Shown here piece after piece: positions 35,248 to 43,233 of a DNA stretch of 50,497 nucleotides. The position numbers and the translations under genes are program-made. The notes beneath the pieces were generated by a model. The model was not told where the DNA came from, did no database searches, and saw only the letters and a list, made by a program, of their open reading frames with translations. Origin of the DNA: Pseudomonadota bacterium (GTDB lineage Bacteria; Desulfobacterota; Binatia; Binatales; Binataceae); the NCBI GenBank assembly GCA_021323675.1, contig JAJPKP010000065.1, positions 1 to 50,497 on the forward strand, in the 5' to 3' direction. Each line of letters starts with the position of its first letter. The first letter of the stretch is position 1.

Positions 35248-36453
35248 ATGGAAACGACGACCGACGCTGCAAACCAATGGCGGCTTGAGACTCCCGGACA
35301 TGCCGGATGGAAGCGCACCGCGCGGCCCGACGATCCCGGCCGCTTCCTGATGATCTCGGCGGATTGCCACGCCAACGAGCCCTCCAACCTCTGGGCTGAG
35401 CGCATCGACGCGAAGTACAAAAACCGCCTGCCCAAAATCGAAGTCGACAAGGACGGCGTGAAGTGGGTGATAAGCGACGGACTCAGGCGCACCCGCCTTC
35501 AGGAGAGCATCTTCGAAGGCGAGGACCTGATGCGCAACAAGGCCGGCGCCGACACCGCCCAGCGCCTCGCCGATCGCCGCCGCGACGGCGTGGACGCGGA
35601 AATCATCTTTCCCAACAAGGGACTCTTCATGTGGGCCACGCGCGACGCCGAATTTGCGCAGGCCCAGTGCCGCGTATGGAACGACTGGGCGTGGGAGACC
35701 TACGCGCCCTACAACGATCGGATGTCGCCGATGGCGGCGATCGCGACCGCGGATATCGAGGGATCGATCCGGGAAATCGAGCGTGTCGCCAGGCTCGGGT
35801 TTCGCGGCCTTACGCTTCCCTGCAAGCCCGTCTTCAATTCCCAGGACGCCCGCGATCCCAACTACAACATGTCGGTTTACGATCCGATGTGGGCGCTGAT
35901 CCAGGAAGCCGGCCTTCCAATCACGTTCCATATCGGCACCGGGCGCGACCCGCGCGGCGCGAGCAGAGAGGGCGGCGCGGTGATGAACTACGTCGCGCAC
36001 GCTCTGGTCCAGGCAATCGAACCCATCACGGCGCTGTGCTCGTCGGGCGTGCTCGAACGCTTTCCAAAGCTTAAATTCGCGGCGATCGAGTCGGGAATCG
36101 GATGGGTTCCGTGGGCCCTCGATGCGATGGACGAGGGCTATCGCAAGCATCACATGTGGGCGTATCCGAAGCTCAAGATGCTGCCGAGCGAGTATTTCCG
36201 CGCGCACGGAGCGGTTGCGTTCCAGGAAGACCGGGCGGGACTCGGACTCGCCGCGCAGTTCGATTTGATCGACAACTTCCTCTGGTCCAACGATTACCCG
36301 CATCACGAAGGCACGTGGCCGCATTCCGCCGAAGCGATCGAGCGCCAGATGGGCCATCTCAGCGAGGATCAGCGCGCGAAGATTCTCGGCCTGAATGCCG
36401 CCCGAATCTTCAACTTCGACGTCGAGCGCCTGCTCGCCTACCGCCGGAACTGA
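35248..36453 (+). CDS. amidohydrolase_2 (ACMSD-like) family protein
   Basis: 401 residues. The metal motif is ISADCHANEP (DxH). A second His lies in ITFHIGTGRD, a conserved Glu in AAIESGIGWVPW, and the catalytic Asp in WSNDYPHHEGTW. All key positions are filled, so it should be an active metal-dependent hydrolase or decarboxylase, unlike the Arg-bearing paralogue in this window. The ATG follows a strong ggagggggag SD; the frame is open upstream without homology. The gene ends 25 bases before an LLM-class oxidoreductase, which suggests a two-gene catabolic unit. It interrupts the otherwise continuous heme genes. Substrate unknown. Confidence 0.93.
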   Translation: METTTDAANQWRLETPGHAGWKRTARPDDPGRFLMISADCHANEPSNLWAERIDAKYKNRLPKIEVDKDGVKWVISDGLRRTRLQESIFEGEDLMRNKAGADTAQRLADRRRDGVDAEIIFPNKGLFMWATRDAEFAQAQCRVWNDWAWETYAPYNDRMSPMAAIATADIEGSIREIERVARLGFRGLTLPCKPVFNSQDARDPNYNMSVYDPMWALIQEAGLPITFHIGTGRDPRGASREGGAVMNYVAHALVQAIEPITALCSSGVLERFPKLKFAAIESGIGWVPWALDAMDEGYRKHHMWAYPKLKMLPSEYFRAHGAVAFQEDRAGLGLAAQFDLIDNFLWSNDYPHHEGTWPHSAEAIERQMGHLSEDQRAKILGLNAARIFNFDVERLLAYRRN

Positions 36454-36478
36454 CCCGCCGCAAAGGAAAGGAACGGGG

Positions 36479-37756
36479 ATGCGATTTCACTGGTTTGCCG
36501 AAGTTACCTATCCGCACCTGCCCGCGGATTTCCGCGAACGCTACCAATCCGCGTGGGTCACTCCGCCCGCGCATCTGATCGACCCGCTCAAAATGGGCGA
36601 GATGTACCGCATGTTCATCCGCCTGATGCAGCTTGCGGATCAGGTCGGTTTCGACGGCCTGACCGTCAACGAGCACCATCAGACCCCGCTCGCGGTCACT
36701 CCGTCGCCGAACCTGCTTGCGGCGAGTCTCGCTTCCACGACCAAAAACGCCGCGATCACTATCGTCGGAAATTCGCTCGCGCTCTACAATCCGCCAACCC
36801 GAATCGCCGAGGAGTATGCATACCTGGATTGTCTTTCGGGCGGACGGCTCACGGCGGGGTTCGTGCTCGGCACTCCGATGGACTCGACGTTCGCGTACGG
36901 GATGACGCCGGTCGAGATGCGCGATCGATTCGAGGAGGCCCGCCGCCTGATACTTCGCGCCTGGTCCGAGCCCGAGCCGTTCGCGTTCAACGGCAAGTAC
37001 ACGCAGCTCCGTTATGTGAATATCTGGCCGCGGCCGGTTCAGAAGCGGATGCCCATCTGGGTGCCCGGCGGTGGCGGCAGTGTCGAAACCTGGGACCTGG
37101 TCATCGACAATGACTACTGCTACGGGCATCTTTCGTTTTCGGGTCTCTATTCCTCGAAGCCGCTGGTTGACGCGTTCTGGGAATATGTCAGCAAACGCGG
37201 CGGCACGATGAATCCGCATCGAATGGCATTCACGCAGATCGTGTGCGTCGCCAACACCGATGCGGAAGCGGAGAAGCTCTATTACGAACCGGTGCGCTAC
37301 TTCCATCGCAACGGCGCGCCGGCGCAGGGCTTTCTCAATCCGCCCGGGTACACCACCCTGCGATCGATTAAATCGCAGAGCGAGCAACTCAAGGTCGGAC
37401 AGACCAGGCTGACCGCCGAAGACCGCATCCGCGCCGGACGCGGCGAGATGAGCTTCTGGGAATACGACGAAAAAGGCTACATCATCGCCGGCACGCCCGA
37501 GCGCGTCCGTCAGCGGCTCAGAGAATTGATCAAAGACCTGCGCGTCGGACAGCTCATCGCGACGCCGCACATGGGCAACCTTCCGGAAGAAGTCGGCGCG
37601 GAAAATACCCGCTTGTTCGGTCTCGAAGTGGCGCCCCATCTTCGCGATCTCTGGGCGGACCAGCCGGACCATTGGACTTCGGAGATAAGCCAGCAACTGG
37701 TCCGAGCCAATGCTCCAAAGCTGTCAGCCAACGGGGGTGCCCGCGCCCAGGCGTAA
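36479..37756 (+). CDS. LLM-class flavin-dependent oxidoreductase (luciferase-like monooxygenase)
   Basis: 425 residues, longer than the minus-strand LLM gene. It starts MRFHWFAEVTYPHLPADF, then VGFDGLTVNEHHQT and NSLALYNPPTRIAEEYA, the usual bacterial-luciferase strands around the flavin. LDCLSGGRLTAGFVLGT and WVPGGGGSVETWD follow. These enzymes use reduced FMN or F420 and often oxygen to oxidise organic substrates. It is preceded by a ggaaagg SD and lies 25 bases after the amidohydrolase, so they are likely co-expressed. About 244 bases separate it from hemY. Substrate unknown. Confidence 0.93.
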   Translation: MRFHWFAEVTYPHLPADFRERYQSAWVTPPAHLIDPLKMGEMYRMFIRLMQLADQVGFDGLTVNEHHQTPLAVTPSPNLLAASLASTTKNAAITIVGNSLALYNPPTRIAEEYAYLDCLSGGRLTAGFVLGTPMDSTFAYGMTPVEMRDRFEEARRLILRAWSEPEPFAFNGKYTQLRYVNIWPRPVQKRMPIWVPGGGGSVETWDLVIDNDYCYGHLSFSGLYSSKPLVDAFWEYVSKRGGTMNPHRMAFTQIVCVANTDAEAEKLYYEPVRYFHRNGAPAQGFLNPPGYTTLRSIKSQSEQLKVGQTRLTAEDRIRAGRGEMSFWEYDEKGYIIAGTPERVRQRLRELIKDLRVGQLIATPHMGNLPEEVGAENTRLFGLEVAPHLRDLWADQPDHWTSEISQQLVRANAPKLSANGGARAQA

Positions 37757-37899
37757 ACCCGCCCTCGGCGAAACATCCTCCCGTCACGCGCCGCGGTTGC
37801 CGGCGGGCGGGAATCGTGAATCGGCGAGACCCTTCGCGACAGTGGAGTTTCACGCTCGAGGGGCGACACCCCACGCTCGAATTTCCGCTGAAAACATCG

Positions 37900-37951
37900 A
37901 TTTTCCCCTCGAACCTGCACGCTTCCCACAGAAATGCGGGTAGGGGAAAAT
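37900..37951. repeat. perfect 10-bp inverted repeat before hemY
   Basis: ATTTTCCCCT and AGGGGAAAAT separated by 32 bases, in the 244-base gap between the LLM gene and hemY. Just upstream is a direct repeat of CACGCTCGA (two copies 24 bases apart). No T-run follows. It may be an operator or a structured leader of hemY. The rest of this gap shows no gene. Confidence 0.6.
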
Positions 37952-38000
37952 TCCGTGTTGGAGGGGGTCGCGGGCTCCTGGAATTGGCCGCGTTTGTCAC

Positions 38001-39416
38001 ATGAAGCGCATTGCAATAATCGGCGCCGGAATTACCGGCCTTGCCGCCGCTCATCGCATCGGAGAACTCGCGGCCTCCCGCGAAATGCCGGTCGAGGTCA
38101 CAATTCTCGAACGCGGCACGCGCGCGGGCGGCCCGCTCAAGACCATCCGCCGCGACGGTTTCACGATCGAGCTTGGCGCCGACTCCTTCCTGACCGAAAA
38201 GCCCGCCGCCGCCGATTTGGCCAGGCGCCTCGGCCTCGAAAAAGACCTGATTCCGACCCAGGAGCGGTTCCGGCGCACCTATGTCGTTCATGACGGCAAG
38301 TTGGTCGAAATTCCCGAAGGCTTTTCTCTGCTCGCGCCGACGCATCTCGGTCCCGTGATGAAGAGTTCCCTCTTTTCACCCGCCGCCAAACTCAGAATCG
38401 CGATGGAACCGTTCGTGCCGCGGCGCAAAGAGGAAGGCGACGAAAGCCTCGCGTCGTTCGTAACGCGCCGATTGGGCCGCGAGGTGCTCGATCGCGTTGC
38501 GCAGGCGCTCGCCGGCGGCATCTACACCGCCGATCCCAATCATCTCAGCGTGGCGGCCACGATGCCGCGCTTCGTCGAGATGGAGCGCCGCTACGGCAGT
38601 CTCATCCGCGGTCTCCAGGCGGGAGAAAAGACCCGCGCATCGAGCAGCGCCGGAACCAGCGGCGCGCGATGGAGCCTGTTCCTGTCGATGCGCAACGGGA
38701 TGGGCTCGCTGGCTGATGCGCTTGCGGCGCGCGTTTCCGCTTCGCTGCGATTCGGCGCGGAAGTGATCGAAATTTCGCATCGCAACGGAGGCTGGACGGT
38801 TGCGATGGCCGACGGTGCAAGCATCGAGGCCGACGCCGTCATCTGCGCGGCGCCGGCTTTCGCTGCCGCCCGCTTCATCAGAGCGGCCGACGCGGAGCTT
38901 GCGGACGTTCTCGGCAAGATCGCTTACGCTTCCGCCGCCGTGGTCATCATGGCCTTTCGCGAGAGCGACTTCCCAGATCCGCCGCGCGCCTTCGGCTTTG
39001 TGGTTCCAATCAGCGAGAATCGAAAGATAATCGCGGGAAGCTTCTCCAGCCTCAAATACGAGGGGCGCGCCCCCACAGGTGCAATCCTTGCCCGCGCCTT
39101 CGCCGGCGGGGTGTTGCAAAAGGAGATGATGACGCTCGCGGACGAAGCGATCGTGTCGGCTTCCCGCGATGAGTTTCGCCAACTGCTCGGCGTCACCGCG
39201 CCGCCCTCGATCGTAGAGGTCCAGCGATGGCCCGACTCGATGCCTCAATACGACGTGGGACACCTCGATCGAGTTGCCGCGATCGAAGCCGCGGCCGCCC
39301 GGCTCCCGCGCTTGTTCCTTGCGGGTGCGGCGTATCGCGGAGTTGGAATTCCCGATTGCATCCGCAGCGGCGAAGAAGCCGCCCGCCGCGCACTCGATTC
39401 GCTCGCGCCTGAGTGA
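38001..39416 (+). CDS. hemY: protoporphyrinogen/coproporphyrinogen oxidase, HemY/CgoX type
   Basis: 471 residues. The FAD-binding motif is IAIIGAGITGLAAAHRI at the N-terminus, with the Glu of ILERG ending the second strand. ELGADSFLTEKP, then ADPNHLSVAATMPRF and the C-terminal FLAGAAYRGVGIPDCIRSGEEAA are typical of HemY proteins. It uses oxygen and FAD to aromatise protoporphyrinogen or, in coproporphyrin-type pathways, coproporphyrinogen. With the adjacent CpfC-like ferrochelatase the second reaction is the more coherent reading, but sequence alone does not settle it. It lies 10 bases upstream of dinB. No convincing SD; the start is set by the FAD motif. Confidence 0.95.
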   Translation: MKRIAIIGAGITGLAAAHRIGELAASREMPVEVTILERGTRAGGPLKTIRRDGFTIELGADSFLTEKPAAADLARRLGLEKDLIPTQERFRRTYVVHDGKLVEIPEGFSLLAPTHLGPVMKSSLFSPAAKLRIAMEPFVPRRKEEGDESLASFVTRRLGREVLDRVAQALAGGIYTADPNHLSVAATMPRFVEMERRYGSLIRGLQAGEKTRASSSAGTSGARWSLFLSMRNGMGSLADALAARVSASLRFGAEVIEISHRNGGWTVAMADGASIEADAVICAAPAFAAARFIRAADAELADVLGKIAYASAAVVIMAFRESDFPDPPRAFGFVVPISENRKIIAGSFSSLKYEGRAPTGAILARAFAGGVLQKEMMTLADEAIVSASRDEFRQLLGVTAPPSIVEVQRWPDSMPQYDVGHLDRVAAIEAAAARLPRLFLAGAAYRGVGIPDCIRSGEEAARRALDSLAPE

Positions 39417-39426
39417 GCTTCAATCC

Positions 39427-40680
39427 GTGGCCGCTCCGAACCATCCTCGCAACCCTGACAGCGGCGGATGGCCTCGCGTGATCGCGCACGCCGACATGGA
39501 CGCGTTCTATGCCTCGGTCGAGCAGCTCGACAACCCCAGCCTTCGGGGGCTCCCGGTGATCGTTGGCGGAAAAAGCGCGCGCGGCGTGGTCACCTCCGCA
39601 TCGTACGAGGCGCGCAAGTTCGGCGTGCGGTCCGCGATGCCCTCGGTGCAGGCGCGCAAGCTGTGCCCGCAGGGAATCTTCGTGCCCGGCAGGATGCATC
39701 GTTATGCCGAAATCTCGCGCATCGTCCGCCACGTCTTCGATCAATTCAGCCCCGTGGTCGAGCCCCTCTCGCTCGATGAAGCGTTTCTCGATCTGACCGG
39801 CACCGAGCGCGTTCACGGCTCGGCGATCCAAGCGGCGCGCGCGCTCAAGCTCCGGATGAAGCAGGAAACCGGGCTGGTCGTGTCCGTCGGTATCGCGCCG
39901 ACCAGGATGGCGGCGAAGATTCTCTCGGACATGTCCAAGCCCGACGGTCTGCTCAGCATCGGACCTGAATATCTCGTGCCATTTCTTCATGCGCTGCCGG
40001 TCGAACGCATCTGGGGTGTCGGCCGCGTCACCCTGGCGCGGCTCAACGAACATGGAATTCACACGGTCGGCGATCTGGCGCGGCGCGATATCGGAGAGCT
40101 CCGGTCGGCGTTTGGCTCGATGGGGCCGCATCTGCACACGCTTGCCAATGGAATCGACGAGCGGCCGGTAATCGGCGATTGGCAGCGCAAGTCTTACGGC
40201 GAAGAAAATACCTTCGCGCACGATCTGGAACTCAAGTCCGATGAGCTGCGGCGCGTGCTGATCGCGCACGGCGAAGCGATCGCGCGCCGGCTGCGCAAGG
40301 ACGAGGTTCGCGCGCGCACCGTGTCGCTCAAGCTCAAGCTGGCGCGGCCGCTCGGACAGGGCCGCTATCCGATTCTGTCCCGCAGCTTCACGCTCGAACG
40401 TGCGACAAACGATGGAGCGGAAATCACGCGGGTCGCGATCGGCCTGCTGGACCGTGTCCCGGCGGGCGACAGGATTCGCCTGGCCGGAGTTCACCTTCAC
40501 AATCTCGAACGCGCCGACGCCGCGCAGGCGGACCTGTTCGATTCACGCCCCGACGACCAGTCAAAGCGGACGCGGCTGAACCGCGCTCTGGACGCGGTCA
40601 CCAGCCGCTTCGGCGAGAGCGCGCTCACCCGCGGCCTCGCCCGCGCCGACCGCATCGCCCCGTCCCGAAGAATAAAGTAG
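39427..40680 (+). CDS. dinB: DNA polymerase IV (DinB, Y-family)
   Basis: 417 residues from the chosen GTG. The catalytic carboxylates are in IAHADMDAFYASVE and in SLDEAFLDLTG; the helix-hairpin-helix region contains WGVGRVTLARL, and the little-finger domain covers about 250-360. It performs translesion synthesis. The frame is open for about 50 codons upstream, overlapping hemY, but homology begins only a few codons after this GTG; a GTG at 39478 is also possible. It follows hemY closely, so it may be expressed with it. No LexA-type operator was recognised. The C-terminus ends in a basic tail without an obvious beta-clamp motif. Confidence 0.93.
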   Translation: MAAPNHPRNPDSGGWPRVIAHADMDAFYASVEQLDNPSLRGLPVIVGGKSARGVVTSASYEARKFGVRSAMPSVQARKLCPQGIFVPGRMHRYAEISRIVRHVFDQFSPVVEPLSLDEAFLDLTGTERVHGSAIQAARALKLRMKQETGLVVSVGIAPTRMAAKILSDMSKPDGLLSIGPEYLVPFLHALPVERIWGVGRVTLARLNEHGIHTVGDLARRDIGELRSAFGSMGPHLHTLANGIDERPVIGDWQRKSYGEENTFAHDLELKSDELRRVLIAHGEAIARRLRKDEVRARTVSLKLKLARPLGQGRYPILSRSFTLERATNDGAEITRVAIGLLDRVPAGDRIRLAGVHLHNLERADAAQADLFDSRPDDQSKRTRLNRALDAVTSRFGESALTRGLARADRIAPSRRIK

Positions 40681-40788
40681 GCACTGCAGCGCCGCTAACC
40701 CGAGAGGCAGCGCGGACCTCGGCGCTTGGCTAGCCGGACGCCTCCTCATTTTTACCGCAGGGCTGGTTCATCCAGAGAGACAAAAGAG

Positions 40789-40842
40789 GTGGCGCGGAAA
40801 CAAATCCGCCGCATCGATCGCGCGGACTCCTGTCCGCGCCAC
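40789..40842. repeat. perfect 10-bp inverted repeat with a nested hairpin between convergent genes
   Basis: GTGGCGCGGA and TCCGCGCCAC flank 34 bases. Inside, GCGCGGA and TCCGCGC form a shorter alternative hairpin with a 6-base loop. It lies between dinB (+) and the zinc-ribbon gene (-). REP-like element or bidirectional terminator; no T-run on either side. Confidence 0.6.
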
Positions 40843-40855
40843 ATCTTTCATCCGC

Positions 40856-41026
40856 CTACATCACGTCGTTGCAGGTTCTCAGAAACCCGCAGCGCAGGCA
40901 CCAGTACTTGCAATGCCCCATCGGCTTCATCGGCGCGCCGCACGCATCGCATGCGACCGTACCGCGATCAACAGCGCAAACATCCGATGATTTGCCGGAC
41001 GATTCGCCGCGCGAGTCATCCATCAT
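40856..41026 (-). CDS. 56-residue zinc-ribbon protein
   Basis: A very small gene supported by an excellent AAGGAGG SD placed 9 bases before two consecutive ATGs. The C-terminal half holds two CxxC knuckles, CDACGAPM and CLRCGFLRTC (Cys26, 29, 43, 46, with extra Cys39 and 52), spaced as in a zinc ribbon and ending near the C-terminus. This wording (CxxCG.PM...C.KY.C..CGF...C.D) resembles small proteins found in many bacteria, with no known role that I can name. The N-terminal 20 residues are Ser/Asp-rich and likely flexible. It lies 35 bases after the alpha/beta hydrolase on the same strand, probably in one transcript. Confidence 0.8.
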   Translation of the reverse strand: MMDDSRGESSGKSSDVCAVDRGTVACDACGAPMKPMGHCKYWCLRCGFLRTCNDVM

Positions 41027-41061
41027 CCGCCCCCGCCTCCTTCCATCCGCGCCCGTCCGCG

Positions 41062-42009
41062 CTACGCCGGCGCGTGGCGCATCAGAAACTCGATTCGCCG
41101 CGCGCTCAGCTCCGCGGCCTGTCTCGCCACCCACAGGACATGCGTCCCGCCCTCGACCGCGATGAACTCAGCCCCCGGAATCGCGCGGGCCGCATACTCG
41201 CCGTGCTCGAAGCGCACGTCCGAGTCGTGGGTGCCGTGAATAATCATCGCCGGGCATTTGATCCGATCAAGCGGCAGGCCGTCGATGCGCTCGAACTGCT
41301 CGAGGTCGTTGAGGAGACCCGCCTTGCGGAGAGTCAGCGGGTTGAGCGTCTGAAAGAGTCCGGTCACGAAGGCGGACCGGTCCGGGTCCGCGCTCACTTC
41401 CGACACGAATTCACGCGCGGCGCCCCGATCCAGCGTGCCCTGAAGGCGGATCACCTGGCGCGCCAGCGTGCCGGGAAAGCGGTTCGCAAACCAGTCGAAG
41501 ACGGGTGCCGCCAGTCCGCTCATCGCCGCGCGCAGCAGCATCTTCTGCAGTCCGCTCAATTCATCGCCGAAGCGCTTGCTGATCGCGCACTCGGTCACCA
41601 TCGCCCACGTCCGGTCCGGATGCCGGGCCGCAAAGCTGTACGTGGCCGGCCCTCCCCCCGATGCGCCGTACACGCATACCCGATCGATTCCGAGCGCATC
41701 GAGCAGCCGCGCGGCCGCATCGGCCTGCTCGGCCGGCGTTCGGCCAACTTCGAGCGGGGTGCGAAGATACCCCGGACGAGACCATCCGATAAGGCGGAAG
41801 TCGCGCGCCTCGACGGTATTGCCGATCAGCGCGACCTGGTCGTAGCCGCCCGGCGTTCCGTGCATCCCCAGAATCGCGGGCCCGTCCCCGGAGCTGAAGT
41901 ATTCGATGGGTCCCGCCGCGGTTTGCGCAATCGCGCTGGTCGATGCGCGGATCTCATCGTCGCCCCGAAGCGCGATATGGCTGTTTTGCGATGGTGCAGC
42001 GTCGAACAT
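41062..42009 (-). CDS. alpha/beta hydrolase
   Basis: 315 residues. The oxyanion-hole region is LGMHGTPGGYDQ, the nucleophile elbow is YGASGGGPA (Ser117), the acid is probably in IIHGTHDSDVRF and the His in VEGGTHVLW near residue 290. The catalytic triad is therefore complete. It hydrolyses an ester, amide, epoxide or C-C bond in the cytoplasm; no signal peptide is evident. It lies between the LysR gene (96 bases upstream) and the zinc-ribbon gene, all on the minus strand. It may be one of the LysR protein's targets only if they are cotranscribed. Substrate unknown. Confidence 0.92.
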   Translation of the reverse strand: MFDAAPSQNSHIALRGDDEIRASTSAIAQTAAGPIEYFSSGDGPAILGMHGTPGGYDQVALIGNTVEARDFRLIGWSRPGYLRTPLEVGRTPAEQADAAARLLDALGIDRVCVYGASGGGPATYSFAARHPDRTWAMVTECAISKRFGDELSGLQKMLLRAAMSGLAAPVFDWFANRFPGTLARQVIRLQGTLDRGAAREFVSEVSADPDRSAFVTGLFQTLNPLTLRKAGLLNDLEQFERIDGLPLDRIKCPAMIIHGTHDSDVRFEHGEYAARAIPGAEFIAVEGGTHVLWVARQAAELSARRIEFLMRHAPA

Positions 42010-42105
42010 CTGGAGAAAACGGCGCGCAGCCGCGGAACGGTAACGCCCCGTTCATGAAAGCGTAACAACTCATTCAAGTCGTTGCCACCTTTTGCCGCCG
42101 ATTTT

Positions 42106-42996
42106 TCAGCGTTCGTGGCTTCGCGCCGCCACCCGCAGAAAAGATTGCAGCGCCCGCGAGGAATTGTTGCGGTCGTAAACTACAGCCATCTCGCTCGTCG
42201 CATTGCCCGGATGGATCGGCCGATATGCGACCCGCTCGCGATGGAGCTTGCGAATCGAAGCGGGGACGATCGCGACACCCAGGCCGGCCGAAACCAGGCT
42301 TACGATGGTCTGCATCTGCACGGCTTCCTGCGCAACCCTGGGCTTGAAGCCGCCCCGGCGGCATATCGCGGCGATCTGATCGTACAGGCCGGGCGCGGCG
42401 TGCCGCGGGAAAAGGACGAACGGTTCGCCGGCGAGCGATCTTATGTCGACCTCGCGCCGGCGGCAGAGACGATGATCCCGCGGCAGGGCCAGCACGAACG
42501 GCTCGCGCAGAATGGTCCTGACGATGAGAGAGTCGGGGGCGTTTTCGACCGGGCGGCGCACGAACGCCACATCGATCTTGTCCGCCGCGATGAGCTCGAT
42601 CTGCTCCTCGGTGCTGCGCTCGAACAGATTCAACGCGACCTCGGGGTACTGTGCGCGAAACGCACGCAGTACCGCCGGCAGCGTCGTGTACGGCGCGGAG
42701 CTGGAGAACCCAACCCGCAGAAATCCCGCCGAGCCTTCCGATGCGCGGCGCGCGGTGCTCGCAACCCGCTCGGCCTGCGCAAGCGTGCGGCGCGCCTCTT
42801 CCAGCACCATCCGCCCCGCGTCGGTCAGCTCGACGCGCCGGCGCGTGCGCTCGAACAGCCGCACACCAAGCTCGTCTTCGAGCTGGCGGATCTGCTGGCT
42901 CAGCGGCGGTTGCGCGATATGGAGGCGCTCGGCGGCGCGGCTGAAGTGCAGCTCCTCGGCGACGGCGACGAAGTATCTCAGGTGCCTGAGTTCCAT
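42106..42996 (-). CDS. LysR-family transcriptional regulator
   Basis: 296 residues. The N-terminal winged HTH (about 1-60) reads MELRHLRYFVAVAEELHFSR and then AAERLHIAQPPLSQQIRQLE, the canonical LysR DNA-binding helices. Residues about 90-290 are the periplasmic-binding-like effector domain. The style, with RHLRYFVAVAEELHF, is that of the CatR/BenM/CbbR group, which often responds to aromatic or organic acids. It is divergent from a SAM methyltransferase gene across 237 bases that contain an AT-rich, LysR-box-like sequence. An alpha/beta hydrolase follows on its own strand. No SD is visible before the ATG. Effector unknown. Confidence 0.95.
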   Translation of the reverse strand: MELRHLRYFVAVAEELHFSRAAERLHIAQPPLSQQIRQLEDELGVRLFERTRRRVELTDAGRMVLEEARRTLAQAERVASTARRASEGSAGFLRVGFSSSAPYTTLPAVLRAFRAQYPEVALNLFERSTEEQIELIAADKIDVAFVRRPVENAPDSLIVRTILREPFVLALPRDHRLCRRREVDIRSLAGEPFVLFPRHAAPGLYDQIAAICRRGGFKPRVAQEAVQMQTIVSLVSAGLGVAIVPASIRKLHRERVAYRPIHPGNATSEMAVVYDRNNSSRALQSFLRVAARSHER

Positions 42997-43005
42997 ATTT
43001 TTTTC

Positions 43006-43041
43006 ATATCAATCTATCCTATTCTGATATTGGACAGATAT
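43006..43041. promoter_or_regulatory. candidate LysR operator in the divergent gap
   Basis: An AT-rich patch in GC-rich DNA has ATAT at 43006, 43027 and 43038. The last two form ATAT-N7-ATAT, a T-N11-A box of the LysR kind. It lies next to the lysR start and ahead of a possible -35 (TTGGAC, 43030-43035) for the methyltransferase gene. Confidence 0.45.
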
Positions 43042-43100
43042 GTGGCTTTCTTCTAGAGATCAGCCCTGTAAACAATGCCACCGGGAATCGGCGATATGTC

Positions 43101-43167
43101 GGTCCCTCCTCGCCCTTCCCAAGGGGGAGAGGCGGGCGCCATTTTTCGGCGCCGAGGGTGAGGGACC
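43101..43167. repeat. long imperfect hairpin element (REP-like)
   Basis: GGTCCCTC (43101-43108) pairs with GAGGGACC (43160-43167). Inside are CCCTT/AAGGG (43113-43125) and two GGCGCC (43135-43140 and 43148-43153) that can pair across an ATTTTTC loop. It occupies the lysR/methyltransferase gap, about 65 bases before the methyltransferase start. Its core resembles the inverted repeat at 22814. Confidence 0.6.
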
Positions 43168-43233
43168 CTCGTCAGCGAAGCCCGCGCGATTCAGGAAATT
43201 CCGTTCCCGGTGGTCCAAAGGAGTGACTGCGTC

